64,000 nt of DNA from Puccinia triticina (lineage: Eukaryota > Basidiomycota > Pucciniomycetes > Pucciniales > Pucciniaceae): the NCBI RefSeq assembly GCF_026914185.1, contig NC_070564.1, positions 7,440,001-7,504,000 of the forward strand, written 5' to 3'. Positions 19,910 through 31,077 of this stretch are shown one piece after another. The notes beneath the pieces were generated by a model. The model made no database searches. It was not told where the DNA came from and saw only the letters and a program-made list of their open reading frames with translations. The translations under genes and the position numbers were made by a program. The first letter of the stretch is position 1; each line of letters starts with the position of its first letter.

Positions 19910-22669
19910 GATGACGCATATAATCCGTGAGTTCATTGACGTGTTCATCCAAGTCTACTTGGACGACATCTTGATCTACTCTAAAAATGAAGACAAACAC
20001 CTACAACATGTGCAGAAAGTCTTCGAGGTCCTCCGCCGGGAGGAACTCAAATGCAGCGGAGCTAAATGCTCTTTTGGCCAGACTGAAATCCAATTTGTGG
20101 GACACATCGTTGCGCACAACTCTATACGTCCGATGCAGGACAAACTTGACGCCATCAATGAGTGGCCGCGCCCAGCAACGGTCCATGATGTGCGGTCTTT
20201 CTTGGGCCTTAGCGGCTATTATCGGCGGTATGTTAAAAACTTCGCCAAACTAGCCTCACCCCTCCACGACTTGACCGCCGGTAATGTTACCAAACGGCAA
20301 GCGATTTCGTGGTTATCTGTCCACGAGGTCGCATTTAAATTGCTAAAACGGGCTTTGACTTCTGCGCCGGTGTTGATCATGCCGGACCTGAACAAACCTT
20401 TCACTATCAAGACGGACGCGTCCGACTATGCTGTCGGCGCGGTCCTACTGCAAACTGCCGAAGACGAGAAGCCCCATCCAGTTGCTTTCAAGTCTTGTAA
20501 GCTAAATTCTGCACAGCGCGGCTATCCAGCGCAGGAATGTGAACTGTTGGCCATCCTCCATGCTTGGAGGAAGTGGAAGATCTATCTCGAGGGGGCCGTC
20601 GCCACAACTGTGGTGTACACTGATCATGCCTCTCTCCAATACCTAGCGACCCAAAAACTACCGACGCCGCGTCTTGTCCAATGGATAGACGAGTTCTCCG
20701 AAATGGACATAAAAGTTAAATACAAAAAGGGTTGTGATAATGTTGTGCCGGACGCATTTTTGCGCCGCGCAGACTTAGCATTAATTGATGAAATAGGCGA
20801 TAACTTCCATGAAACTGACTGGCCTTTGATTATTCCTTACCTAAAGGATGGCCGACCCGTGCCGGACGATGTCCCAGAAGGTCTTGTTAAACAAGCAGAA
20901 GATTCTGTTGAACTTTTCAAATACGATCCCATAGCCGAGACCCTGATGTATCTGGGCCGGCCAGGGCTGAAGGAACGGTCACCGTTCATCGCTTTCCCTC
21001 ACCGTTTTGCCCTTCTCACCCAGCTGCACGATGACATGGGCCATCGTGGCAGGGATTGTACCCTGCAGCTCCTCCGGGGGCGCGGCTGGTGGCCTCGAAA
21101 ATACGAGGATGTCAAAAACTACATTTGTATGTGCTCTTCTTGTCAGATCCACGAGCGGGCGCATGAATCCCAGGAGACGGGACCGCAGATTCCCCTCCCA
21201 GCAGTTGGCCCTTTTGAGCGTTGGGCCGCCGACTTTATCTCCATGCCGGAGAGCTACGCTAATAAGTATACGTGGATCTTGACGATAATAGACCACTGTA
21301 CTTCTTGGCCAATTGCTATCCCCATGAAGGAAGCAACGGCAACGGCCATTGCAGAGGCACTTCTCAATCACGTCATCACCCCGTTTGGTTTACCACGGGA
21401 ATTCCTGACTGACAGAGGAGCTAACGTTCTAGCTAAAGGCTTAACCAGCTTCCTCAAAGCTGGCAAGATCAACAAACTCAACACTTCGGGCTATCACCCC
21501 CGGACGAATGGCAAATGTGAGCGTTACAACGGCATCTTGGAAGCCGCTCTGTTCCGACTCAACAAGACCGGTGATCCCTCCAAATGGGAGGACTTTTTGC
21601 CGGCAGCTTTATTCTCCACGCACATCCATATGAGTGATAGCAGTGGGTTTTCACCATTTGAACTCACGTACAGAGTTAAACCGCGACTTGCCTGCGACCC
21701 CGTTCCAGCAATTGCATCTGATGCGGCTCTCCCTGGAGAGGAAGAGCTGCGTACTCGCATTGGCGAGATCAATAAAATTCGCCTTGAGGCTCTGGGACAA
21801 ACAGCCGTCTGAGCTGAACGTAACAAGGCCGCCTTTGACAGCAAGACCAAGTTCGCCAGGAATTTTGATTCCTTCGTGGTCGGTAAAGCCGTCAAGCTGC
21901 GCAATGAGTCCCATACCAAGGGACAGGCGCGTTGGTTTGGACCCTTTGAGATCAAAAGAGTTCTCGAAAACAATGTATACATCCTACGGGATCAAAACGG
22001 CGATGATTACTCCCGACCAGTAAACGGCAACGACCTCCGACCGGTAGCCCTGCGATCTCTCATCCCAAACGACATGTGGTCGACACCTCCGGCCATCATC
22101 CTCAAAAACTGTTGTGATGGACTAGAACACTCGAAAATGCCAATATTTAACGTGCTTGGCAAGACTGTTCGTAGCTGGAAGCTAGCTGGTGCTCATAACC
22201 TGTTGTGATGGACAGGAACTGAGAACAGCAGGCACGAGGTGAGGTGAGTGACTGAGGTTGGTGGAAGGATGGTTCATTGCAAATGGACAAAAGATGAAAG
22301 AGAAAAGAGAAAGCAATACATACCTGAGAACAGCAGGCACGAGGTGAGGTGAGTGACTGAGGTTGGTGGAAGGATGAGGAAAGGGGCCTTCCACTACTGC
22401 TGTCTCAGGTATGCTACATACAACTTGTGAAATGTTGGTGAAATAGGAATGAAATGTATAAAGCACATAAACTGAAAAAGAACCTGAGTGAATAACTCAA
22501 CAAAAACAAGCAGAAGGCCGCCCAGGTTGCCAAGGCCCTTATCAAGAAGACCAAATCGGTTGCCAAACTTCCGCCACCGAAGTCACGGATCAAGATCACC
22601 GGCCGCTTCGCTACGGCAAATCCTTCGGAACCCTTGACATCTTCCGGGGATGGGACCTCCCCTCCTTAG
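19910..22669 (+). pseudogene. Ty3 reverse transcriptase C-terminal half, RNase H and integrase
   Basis: Resumes after the MITE with MMTHIIREFIDVF and QVYLDDILIYSKN (catalytic DD). RNase H follows with FTIKTDASDYAVGAVLLQ and VYTDHASLQYLATQK. The integrase has the zinc-binding HHCC region (DDMGHRGRDCTLQLL, CMCSSCQIHERA) and a catalytic core with TIIDHCTSWPIAIP, FLTDRGANVLAKG and GKCERYNGILEA. A TGA at 21811 interrupts the frame, which then continues with VGKAVKLRNESHTKGQAR and RPVNGNDLRPV. An insertion (about 22110-22490) separates the last part, KSRIKITGRFATANP, which ends at TAG 22667-22669. No chromodomain was seen. Confidence 0.9.
22110..22490. mobile_element. Insertion in the 3' end of Ty3 pol, with a 57-bp direct repeat
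   Basis: Pol coding sequence stops matching near AAAAACTG and resumes near CAACAAAAACAAGCAG. Between them, a segment starting GAGAACAGCAGGCACGAGG and ending GGTGGAAGGATG occurs twice (about 22220 and 22325) around a purine-rich linker. It resembles the 9830-10195 repeat family. Ends are approximate. Confidence 0.6.
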
Positions 22670-22682
22670 GGGGGAGGATGGT

Positions 22683-23221
22683 TGTAGCCGTGCCCGTGAC
22701 ACCCGGCCACCGGCTCCAATGTTCACCCAACCCTTGCCCTCCCAACGGGCTTGGGCCTACACCTTGCTTCAGGATTCTCCGCCCTTCCGGCGGGCTCCGA
22801 CCTCACCCTTGCCCTGACGACAGGCTTGGGTATTCTCACGACAGCGCCTCCGCCTCAAGACGACAAGGGCGCTCCTTCCGACGTTTCCTTTCTCCTTATG
22901 ATTGCTTCCATGTTTGGGCCTTAGGCCCGTTTCCCGTTATGTATCCCGGCTTGCTCCCTTAGATACCCCGCCGGTTACTTCCTTTCTTCTTGTTACGCCA
23001 CGAGCCTCTCAGGGCTCTCCCTGAGGGAGCGCCCCTCTTGTCTACAATGTCTCATGATAGCCGCAGGGTATAAAGAGACCCTGCTGGCCCGTTGTTTTCC
23101 TACTCACTCATCTAGATAGTACGAATTATATACGTACCCATTTTGAGCTTTCACATTCTTTACATGTGCCATTTCACGCAGCTTTCACTTGTCCCGCGTA
23201 GCCTATAGCCCACCCCGCTAT
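22683..23221 (+). repeat. 3' LTR of the Ty3/gypsy element
   Basis: 539 bp starting TGTAGCCGTGCCCGTGAC. Differences from the 5' LTR are seen near TTGCTTCAGGATTCTCCGCC and at three single bases near the end. Confidence 0.92.
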
Positions 23222-23575
23222 AAGACGAGAAAGAGGCCGTCCCGGTGGGACTCTGAGCTTTGGGACCAATGACAAGAGCGGAAACAAAACAAGAACGAGG
23301 CAAAGTCCTTGATGTCTAGCTGAAGGTGGGCGTTTGGAGTGGACCAAGTGTCCAAGCGAGCGAGGTTTGAGGGCAGGGGTGGATCTGGCAAGGAAGAGGA
23401 CTGGCGTGCTGACGGCGAGGGCAAGCCTGGGAAAATACTGAAGAGGTTCCAATGATGAAGTTGATCCAACGGCAAACAAGCCTCCAAGTCCAACGCGGAT
23501 GAGGCTGTTCCAACAATGAGAAGCCTCCGAGTCCAATGAGGATGAGGCCGTTCCAAAAATGAAGGGCCTCCAAGT

Positions 23576-26374
23576 TATGGTTGTTGGTGCCACTCTTAAA
23601 AAAGTGCGCGCCAGACGGCGCCTCAAAAATGCCAGCAGCTGGCGCCTTTGGCTGGGGGCGCCAAGGGGCGCCGGAGTGCCAAGCAATTTTTTTGTAAAAT
23701 CATAAAATTGATAAAATTTTGAAGTATATACATAAGCAAAGGAAACACATCTTCAAGTAGATCAGCCCATGAGGTCTTTGGGGTTCCAGTTTGAATCCTT
23801 GTCGGGGTTGGTATTATTCGCATCAACATCAATGACCTCGATATCCTTGTTTAGCGGAGGAAAGTGTTCCAACAAATCGAAGTCGAACAGTGTATCCATG
23901 AAGCGTCTGCCTGTGAGAGGAGCACCTCATTCCGAGCTTGTTCTTCGTCAAAAAAGCCTTTTTCAAATGCTTCCAGCTCGGCTGGAGTAAGAAATGAGTC
24001 GTATAGGTTCATGTTTTCATACTCGGAGTTTTCTTTTCCAGTTTTTTCACTTTCTTTTCTCTTTTTTCAATGAGCAAGTAACGGATCTCCTTGAAGAAGA
24101 TGCAGTTTTATCTGAGACATCATCTTCAACGTGTTTGGGGACATTCGATTTCAAGTTTTAGTCTTCATTGCGGCCATCATCGAGAACAGTCCCTCAACTC
24201 CAGCAGCATGAGGAACAATCTGAAGAAGACCAATAGCGAGTTTCTTCAGCGATTCGGAATCTAGCGAGTGAGGTACCATGAGCCAGTACTGTAGCGGGTT
24301 ATTAACAGTCTTTGAGTTGAAAGGATAAACCAAATTGTAGTAGCAATTAATAGCATCTTTCAGAAGAGAGGCTTCAGCTTTTGTCAGCTTACAAGCTTTT
24401 GCAATACGAAGGAGCATTTGAGTGATTTCCAATAAAGAGTGCTTCTTTGAAACTGCTACACGGCAATAATCAGGGTGAAGAAAGAAGGAAACAATATAGA
24501 TGTCTTCATGGAAGACTTTCAATTGCGAGTGAAGAACATTGATACAGTGTTCTTTAAACGGCTCAAACCTGGAGAAATGTCTGTATCACGCATGTTCTGG
24601 AACACATCCAGCAGTTCTTTCCATATATCAGCAAGTGTTGTGTCCGCACGTTCTAGATGGCCGATTGCATCAACCACTGGTTGTAGAATTTTAACCAATG
24701 TTTGATTTGCGGTAAAGTGATCTCGATCATTGATGGCTTTGATAACCGCATCTGACATAGATGGAGTGTTGACGTTTGGGTCGCGAAGTAATTTGAGGCA
24801 CTTTTGAAAACCAACCTTGTGTGTCTGAACTCCTAAGCAGACCTTCGCCATGGAGTACCACCGTGTCTCACAGAGAGTCTGGAGACCATGTTTAACGTTG
24901 TTGTTCTTTTGCCATGTAGTTAAGTGTTCACGCCAGAATCCACAAGTTGTGAAGTAGTTAACAAGCGTCTTGTTTGTCTTGATAACATTTGCCATACTGG
25001 GATGATTAACCACTCGCTTGGCAATCAGATTGAAAACGTGCAACACACAATGGACTTTGAGGATGTGTGGATGTTCCGCATTCACAAGCCGCTAAGATAG
25101 CACATAATGCACATTTGTCAGCGCAAAAGTCAAAATCAAACATGAAGCAGAATTATTCAGTGACTCACGCGAAGCTTAGTCATGACTGATGGTGAATCTG
25201 TTGTGATCGCACATATTTGATCCATTTTGACTTGCTTTGACTTGAGAGACTTCTTGAGAGCTAAGAAGATGTTGTCTGCCGTGTGCCGCTTTTGGTGAAG
25301 ATCAAGGATATCAAGAAAGTACTTTCTCTTGGCGCCTTTCAGGGCCATCAAAGCATATATGCTGTTGCCGGAATTGTCCTTCCAGCCGTCCAACGACAAG
25401 GTCATCTGTGTCTGTTCCTTGATTTTATCAAGCAGTAGTACTTTGTGTCTAGCGTGTACTATGGGTAATACATTTTCAACAGTTTGGACTCGATGAGGTA
25501 GTTTATAAAGGCTTTGGGCTAGTTCAGACTGATATTCTTGAAAGTAAGGATTCTCTAAAATTCTAAATGATACATTAGAGCTAATAAGAGCTTTGACAAT
25601 CAACTCGTGAAGGATCTGAGTCTTATCATTTGATAATGGACGAAAGTAAGATTCTACTGATTGGCTGGCCTTGCTACTTGAGGGGATGGAAACAGATATC
25701 TTTTGGCTATCGTTGTCATTGGAGGATTCAACCGCAACACCTTTACTTTTCAACTTGTTATCTTCAACCTTGAAAACGTTTTTTAAATAAGCAGATTTCT
25801 TTTTGGCAGGAATAGTTGTACAATTATCCTTGATGTGCGAGAATAGAAGGTGTGGTTTTGCTTGGCTGAAGACTTTGTTGCAATATGTGCACTTAGCTTG
25901 TCGTCTTCTTGAGTGGTCTTTTTGGAGATTGGACATCAGGAAGCCAGCCCATTTCGGCCCATGGGAAGCAGACGGCTTTGACCAATCGGGTGCAGCAGGC
26001 AAGGTTCTTGTTGGCGGCATGTTAAAGCAGATTTGGTGTGTTGAAAGAATGAGCAAGCACAAGGTTTAAGACCACCTACACAGAGACAGGTAAGAATGAC
26101 GGCCTCCTCAAGCCTCAGTGAGTCTTGTTAGCCCTCAATCTTTACTTTCCACTTGAGTTCAACACTCTGAACTTCGCTTCCCAGGGCCATCAGGGATTCA
26201 AATTCAATGATTGATAGTTCTGGGACTTGATTTACACTCTTTCCCAGCTCCTGACAAAATTAGTCTCTTGGGGTGCGCACCGACCCTCATTTTCAGAAAA
26301 AGGGCGCGCCTGGGTGCGCGGGTGCGGGGCGGGCGCACCTAGGCGCGCCATGAGGGGTGGCGCCAACAACCAGA
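23576..26374 (-). mobile_element. hAT transposon, 2.8 kb, target duplication CTCCAAGT
   Basis: The ends TATGGTTGTTGGTGCCAC and, inverted, TCTGGTTGTTGGCGCCAC match at 16 of 18 positions. They are flanked by the perfect 8-bp duplication CTCCAAGT (23568-23575 and 26375-26382), the length expected for hAT. GC-rich subterminal words (GGCGCC, GCGCGCC) are present at both ends. It is inserted in the interior repeat of the outer LTR element and carries one transposase gene. Confidence 0.92.
23762..26020 (-). pseudogene. hAT transposase (BED finger, DUF659, C-terminal dimerisation region), frameshifted
   Basis: The start chosen is ATG 26018-26020 (MPPTRTLPAAPDW). A BED-type zinc finger follows (CTYCNKVFSQAKPHLLFSH with a further C). 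Next is a DUF659-like region, TLSLDGWKDNSGNSIYALM and FLDILDLHQKRHTADNIFL. A GTGAGT...TTAG intron lies at about 25084-25168, and the catalytic region continues with HCVLHVFNLIAKRVVNHP and LQTLCETRWYSM. Near 24520 the frame shifts, and the hAT dimerisation block NPLQYWLMVPHSLD with GVEGLFSMM is in another frame. A TGA follows that block, then weaker homology (TPAELEAFEKGFFDEEQAR, then LLEHFPPLNKD) runs to a stop at 23762-23764 through one more frame change. It is probably inactive. Confidence 0.85.
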
Positions 26375-26463
26375 CTCCAAGTCCAACAAGGATGAGGTTC
26401 AAATGCTGAAGAGTCTCCAAGTCCGAGGAGGGTGAGGCTGTTATGACAATGGTGAGCTTTGGA

Positions 26464-26864
26464 TGGCCAAAGTATTGGTCATTCAGATGATCCATTGGTG
26501 GTTTCTAGAGTCCTGCAGCAATCCTGAAATTCCAGAGATGATTCCGAGTTCAGAGGTGATTCCAAGAGTCCAGAGAGAGAGTTCAGGGAGAGAAGGAAAG
26601 TGAAAAAACATTTTATAGAAAAAAAAGTGTAAGGGTTCTGTGAACCCTCACTGGAAGGAACAGAGGGACAGAAGTCTATAAAAAGAATGTAATTTCCTGA
26701 GATCAGCCGATAAGAGTGAGAAGAGAGTGAAGACCAGCTTGGGGGAATAAGAGAATAGGTGAAATGAAAGCTATATAAACAGGGATCTATGTATAAGCAT
26801 GGATAATGATGCTTCTATTACAATATAGCTTATGTAAGGGTGGAGCCTTGGTGAGAACCTTACA
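26464..26864. repeat. Right LTR of the outer non-autonomous element
   Basis: Matches 15030-15453 almost throughout (AGATGATCCATTGGTG, GTGTAAGGGTTCTGTGAACC, CTTATGTAAGGGTGGAGCCT). It lacks about 23 bases present in the left copy. Confidence 0.8.
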
Positions 26865-27636
26865 GCTAGTCAGAAGCATTCTTGCCGCTGCTGCCAGCAA
26901 GATCAGCAAGTCTCAGATTCATTCTCACCCTTCAAGATTCAAGACTTCATGCCTCAAGACCCAAGATCCTCACTCATTCCTCAAGATCCTCAAATTTTCA
27001 TCTTCAAGACCCTCAAGATATGATCAAGAACCTCAAGCTTCAAGATTCAAGAATCCACACCTCAAGCTTTCAATCATCAAAACCTCAAGATCCTCAGCCT
27101 CTCAATCTCTCAGTTTATTCCTCCCAATCCTTTTAATCCTCTTCCCCAGTTTCATTTTCCCCTCTGGTCCACTCCCTTCAAATTCTTGGTCCCAACACAG
27201 CATGTGCTGTGGGTTTGTCTCTTGTTTTGATTCTTCTTCTCCCTTTCTTCTCTTTCTATTGGTGGTTGATTGTTTTGTGTATGTGTCTGCCTCATCTCTT
27301 TGGTTTCTCCTTTTTGTCTTGTGTTTTTGTTTTCTTTTCTTTTCTCCCTGTTTTCTGTTGTGTTGTGCGCGTGCATGGTGCGCAAGGAGATGATGAAATG
27401 TATGTGACAGGTCGCCTCACTGAGTCCAAGTTTGCCGAACTTGGAGGATGGGAGAGGCATGGCATTCTGATCCAAGAAATAAGGCCATCACTTTTTCCGA
27501 ATCATCATCAAGAGTCCCTTCCAAGAGTCCACCCCCCTCCCATCAAGAATCCCTTCCTAGATCCTTTCCCAACAAACCAAACAGCCGCCAAGGATCTGAA
27601 CCCCGGTGAAACAACTCCAAACCACTTCCCACTCCA
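26865..27636. other. CT/CAAG-rich low-complexity sequence, no gene recognised
   Basis: About 26880-27130 is a decayed repeat of TCAAGATCCTCAAG-like words. About 27200-27400 is pyrimidine-rich. The open frame at 27209-27703 is low-complexity and matches nothing I know. Confidence 0.5.
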
Positions 27637-28795
27637 TAAATTTCCCAAAAAAAATACTCAAAAATTGAGGTTGGGAAAATCATTGAAAAAAAATGCAAAC
27701 TGAGCGTGCTCAGCCAAAAAAATAAAAATGTGTCAGACTGAGTAAAAAACAATGGGGCACATTTTTAGGGTGATTTGTTGGACGGGCCTGCACAAGGCCC
27801 GCAAGGGCCCCTAACAGGCCCGTTGGGACCATTGAAAAAGTAGTATTTGGTTGGAATTCCAATGCTCTTCTAAAATGTGAAATGGGTCAAACTGAATAAA
27901 AAAACATGGGGGTACATTTTTGGGGAGATTTCTTGGACGGGCCTGAATGAGGCCCACATGGCCCCCACAAAGCCCACTGGGCCCATTGAAAGAGTAGCCT
28001 TGGTTAAGAAAGCATATGCTCAGCTAAGAAATAAAAATGTGTCAGACTGAGTAAAAACCCTAGGGGCACATTGTTGGGGAGGCTTTTTGGACGGGCCTGC
28101 ATCAGGCCCGTACGGGCCAACAGGTTTCCAAGGGAAAGGAAAGGGCCTGGACATACATTCTGTGAGTGCACAAATGTCATACAGATGTCAGAAGCCCTTC
28201 CATATCTTATGTTGATTAGTGGTCAATTGGTGCTGTTCTGAAACATCATATGGGCAGTCTTAACCAAGAATACTTCTGGGTTGGCCGAACCAGCTTTGGG
28301 TGGGCCCTGAAGGGCCTGATGCAGGTCTGTAAATAAGCCCTCCCCAAAAGTGTGGCCCCATGTTTTTTACTCAGGTTGACACATTCTTGTTTCTTAGCTG
28401 AGCATAGGCATTCTTGACCAAGGCTACTCTTTCAATGGGCCCAGTGGGCTTTGTGGGATGTGGGCCTCATTCAGGCCTGTCTAAAACCCCAAAAATGTAC
28501 CCCCTCATTTTTCATTCAGTTCAACCCATTTCACATTTTAGCAGAGCATGGGAATTCCAAACAAATACTACTTTTTCAATGGGCCCAACGGGCCTGTTAG
28601 GGGCCCTTGCGGGCCTTGTGCAGGCCCGTCCAACAAATCAACCCAAAAATGTGCCCCATTGCTTTTTAATCAGTCTGACACATTTTTATTTTTTTGGCTG
28701 AGCACGCTCAGTTTGCATTTTTTTTCAGCACAGAGTGATTTTTTTTCAATGATTTTCCCAACCTCAAACTCTGAGTATTTTTTTTGGGAAATTTA
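27637..28795. mobile_element. Foldback element with arms of about 520 bp (TAAATTTCCC ends)
   Basis: The left arm starts TAAATTTCCCAAAAAAAATA and the right arm is its reverse complement, ending TTTTTGGGAAATTTA. Matching inverted blocks include TGAGCGTGCTCAGCCAAAAA, GGACGGGCCTGCACAAGGCC and CCCATTGAAAGAGTAGCC. The less symmetric centre lies near 28130-28260. No coding capacity and no clear target duplication. Confidence 0.8.
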
Positions 28796-28829
28796 ATCAT
28801 CCTTGAAGTGTCCACAGCTATCAATTTGA

Positions 28830-29195
28830 ATCTGTACGACTCTTTCTGGACCGATCCGTGAGGGCAGTCACCCCAACACCTTTTCCCCTCCCAGTGTTGC
28901 CGCCGGCCTAGCACCAAGCGGAGCTCCATACCGGTTCCCACAAATTCTCCGCCGGTCCAAATCCATGCCAGCTGACAAGTTATTGAGTTTTCCCTCCTCT
29001 CCGCCGGCTTTCCAGTATGCCGCCAACCTCCCACTCATCTCCGCCGTTGACTGTTACCGGCTCCAGGGTCCGCCGCTGTTGGTGAGCAATTTTGTTGGGC
29101 TTGTGTTTGCAGAGTACTGACACGTGGAAAACTGGGTGGACTCCCTGCATGGAGAGCAGAAGGGTCAACTTGTAAGCGGAGTTTGAAATTCTGCT
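28830..29195 (-). pseudogene. Ty3/gypsy integrase C-terminus and chromodomain remnant
   Basis: Reads YKLTLLLSMQGVHPVFHVSV then LCKHKPNK, the usual integrase-end motif, followed by GGDEWEVGGILESRRRGGK, a chromodomain opening, and LAWIWTGGEFVGT in a shifted frame. It is bounded on one side by the foldback element and on the other by the hairpin minisatellite at 29195. It belongs to a different Ty3 lineage from the 16-23 kb element, which shows no chromodomain. Confidence 0.75.
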
Positions 29196-30010
29196 ACTCG
29201 CTCCACTCAATGGCCGGACCCTGTCATTGAGTGGATACACACTCCACTATGGCCGGACTGGGTCATCGAGTGGATACCTGCTCCACTTGATGGCCGAACC
29301 AGGTCATCGAGTGGATACACACTCCACTCAATTGCCGGACCGGGTCATAGAGTGGATACCCGCTCCACTCAATGACCTCCGGCGATTGAGTGGAGTGTGT
29401 ATCCACTTGATGACCAACCCGTCATTGAGTGGAGTGTGTATCCACTCAATGACCCGGTCCGGCCATTGAGTGGAGTGTGTGTCCACTCAATGACCCGGTC
29501 CGGCCATTGAGTGGAGTGTGTGTCCACTCAATGACCCGGTCCGGCCATTGAGTGGAGTGTGTGTCCACTCAATGACCCGGTCCGGCCATTGAGTGGAGTG
29601 TGTATCCACTCGATGACCGGGTCCAGCCATTGAGTGGAGTGTGTATCCACTCGATGACCGGGTCCGGCCATTGAGTGGATCTGGATGACCCAACCGGATC
29701 ATTGAGTGGAGTTGTACCCACTCAATGACCGGGTATTGGTTACACACTCACTCAATGACCTTTGGGTCATTGGTCATCGAGTGAGTATGTATCCACTTGA
29801 TGACCCGGTTGGCCATTGAGTGGGGGAGTGCGTACCCACTCAATGACTGGGTAGTGGTGATCCACTCAATGACCCAAAGTCATCTTGGAGTTGTACCCAC
29901 TCAATGACTGGGTAGTGGTGATCCACTCAATGACCCAAAGTCATTGAGTGGAGTATGTATCCACCCGATCACCGGGTTGGTCATTGAGTGAGGTGCATGG
30001 GTGTGTCCTG
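29195..30010. repeat. Hairpin minisatellite, 41-bp units GGCCATTGAGTGGAGTGTGT
   Basis: At least four consecutive units near 29461-29625 are 41 bp and almost identical. Each is the stem ATTGAGTGGA, a loop of GTGTGTG type and the inverted stem TCCACTCAAT, then a GACCCGGTCCGGCC spacer. Units decay on both sides, and the left part runs in the opposite unit order. Same word family as 1266-1735. Confidence 0.92.
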
Positions 30011-31077
30011 CTTGACCCAATGATATTGATTGGGGTGTATGAGATCAATGGCCGGTCTTGATGTCTTGACCCGCCCGGGTTCATGGTGTGATGGGCAAGG
30101 AAGGGCGCCAGTACGTTTCCATTGCTCCGCCAGCACAAAACCTTCCTGGGGTGAGGTTAACATTTAATTGCGAAGCTTGAGCATCTCTCCTGGTGAGGTG
30201 ATAAAATCTTTCTGGTGAAAGTCAATTGTGAACCACCCTAATGGGATGACTTAAAAATAGTATGATAGGGCCGCAACAAGGATTGTGCGTAGGTAAGGGT
30301 GAGTTGCATGGAGGTGAGCGTATACAGGCATCTTGTATCCGGATTCTGAATTGGTGCAGTTGCCATGGAATTGTTTATGGTTACGGCGCCACGGCGTGGC
30401 ATTTGCGTAGAAGGCAACAAAAGTTATGGCCTGGGGAGGGTGTGGGTGTGTGATTCAAGTGGTGGGCTAGCTGAGAGCTTAAAAAGCAGATAGGCTGGCA
30501 GTTTCTTGTTTCCCCAGGGCAATTGGAGATGCTGCACTTCCAGCTATCCATCACCCTCAACCCGTCTGCTGTTGCGCGTGCGCAGTTTGAGGGGCAAAGA
30601 GTGGCCCCCCCACTGGTCAGCAGCCTTTGCTGCAGGCCAGGGGCCTTCACATCTAACCTTTTTGACCCCTGCGCTTGACACAGGCTGGAGGTTGAGCCTG
30701 GGGCCACAGCACTGCTGATGTTGGAAGGCTAGATTAAGAATTTAGAGAGCTACATTTTTTTGAGTTGTATCCGTTTGTAAAATGAGGAAACCCATGATTT
30801 TTTTTTCTCATTTTGTGTATTTACAGGGGGAACCCTTGACTTTTTTTTTAGTATTCTGGTAAATCTGTGTCTTTAATAAACTTGGATAAGAGTGGTTGGG
30901 GTGAGTTAGATCATAAGAACAGGGGCAAGAGAGTGAGGGGTAGGTGTACCATCTTTTGGAAACAAATCCCGGGCTACTGGTAAAAGACTTGAGAAACTTT
31001 CCGTTGATTACTCGAGTGAAGTGAGAGGCAAAAAGGTGGGCACAAAAAGGACCGATTGAACAAAGATATATCACGAT
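30011..31077. other. Gene-free stretch with one element end
   Basis: No gene recognised. About 30520-30720 resembles the GC-rich terminal block found at 53890-54060 (TTGCGCGTGCGCAGTTTGAGGGG). The stretch ends with CTTTAATAAACTTGGAT at 30870-30886, the conserved tip of that family. Confidence 0.5.

Larger units (their letters stand above)
16124..23221 (+). mobile_element. Ty3/gypsy LTR retrotransposon, 7.1 kb, defective
   Basis: Two 539-bp LTRs with about six differences by eye enclose gag, protease, reverse transcriptase, RNase H and integrase in Ty3 order. The 5-bp target duplication is AAGAC. A purine tract (GGGGGGAGGATGG) precedes the 3' LTR. The coding region is broken by at least three frame changes, internal stops, a MITE in reverse transcriptase and an insertion near 22110-22490. 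Confidence 0.92.
15030..26864. mobile_element. Non-autonomous LTR retroelement enlarged by nested Ty3 and hAT insertions
   Basis: Flanking direct repeats at 15030-15453 and 26464-26864 start TGTCCAAAGTATTGG or TGGCCAAAGTATTGG and end CCTTACA. Once the nested Ty3 element (16124-23221) and hAT element (23576-26374) are removed, the interior is only about 1.1 kb. No gag or pol was recognised in it. It includes a decayed repeat of about 40 bp with words like CTCCAAGTCCAACGAGGATG (23440-23575, 26383-26450). A purine tract in reverse complement beside the left LTR (TATAGGAGGGGAGAC) suggests minus-strand orientation. No matching target duplication was found. Confidence 0.7.
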
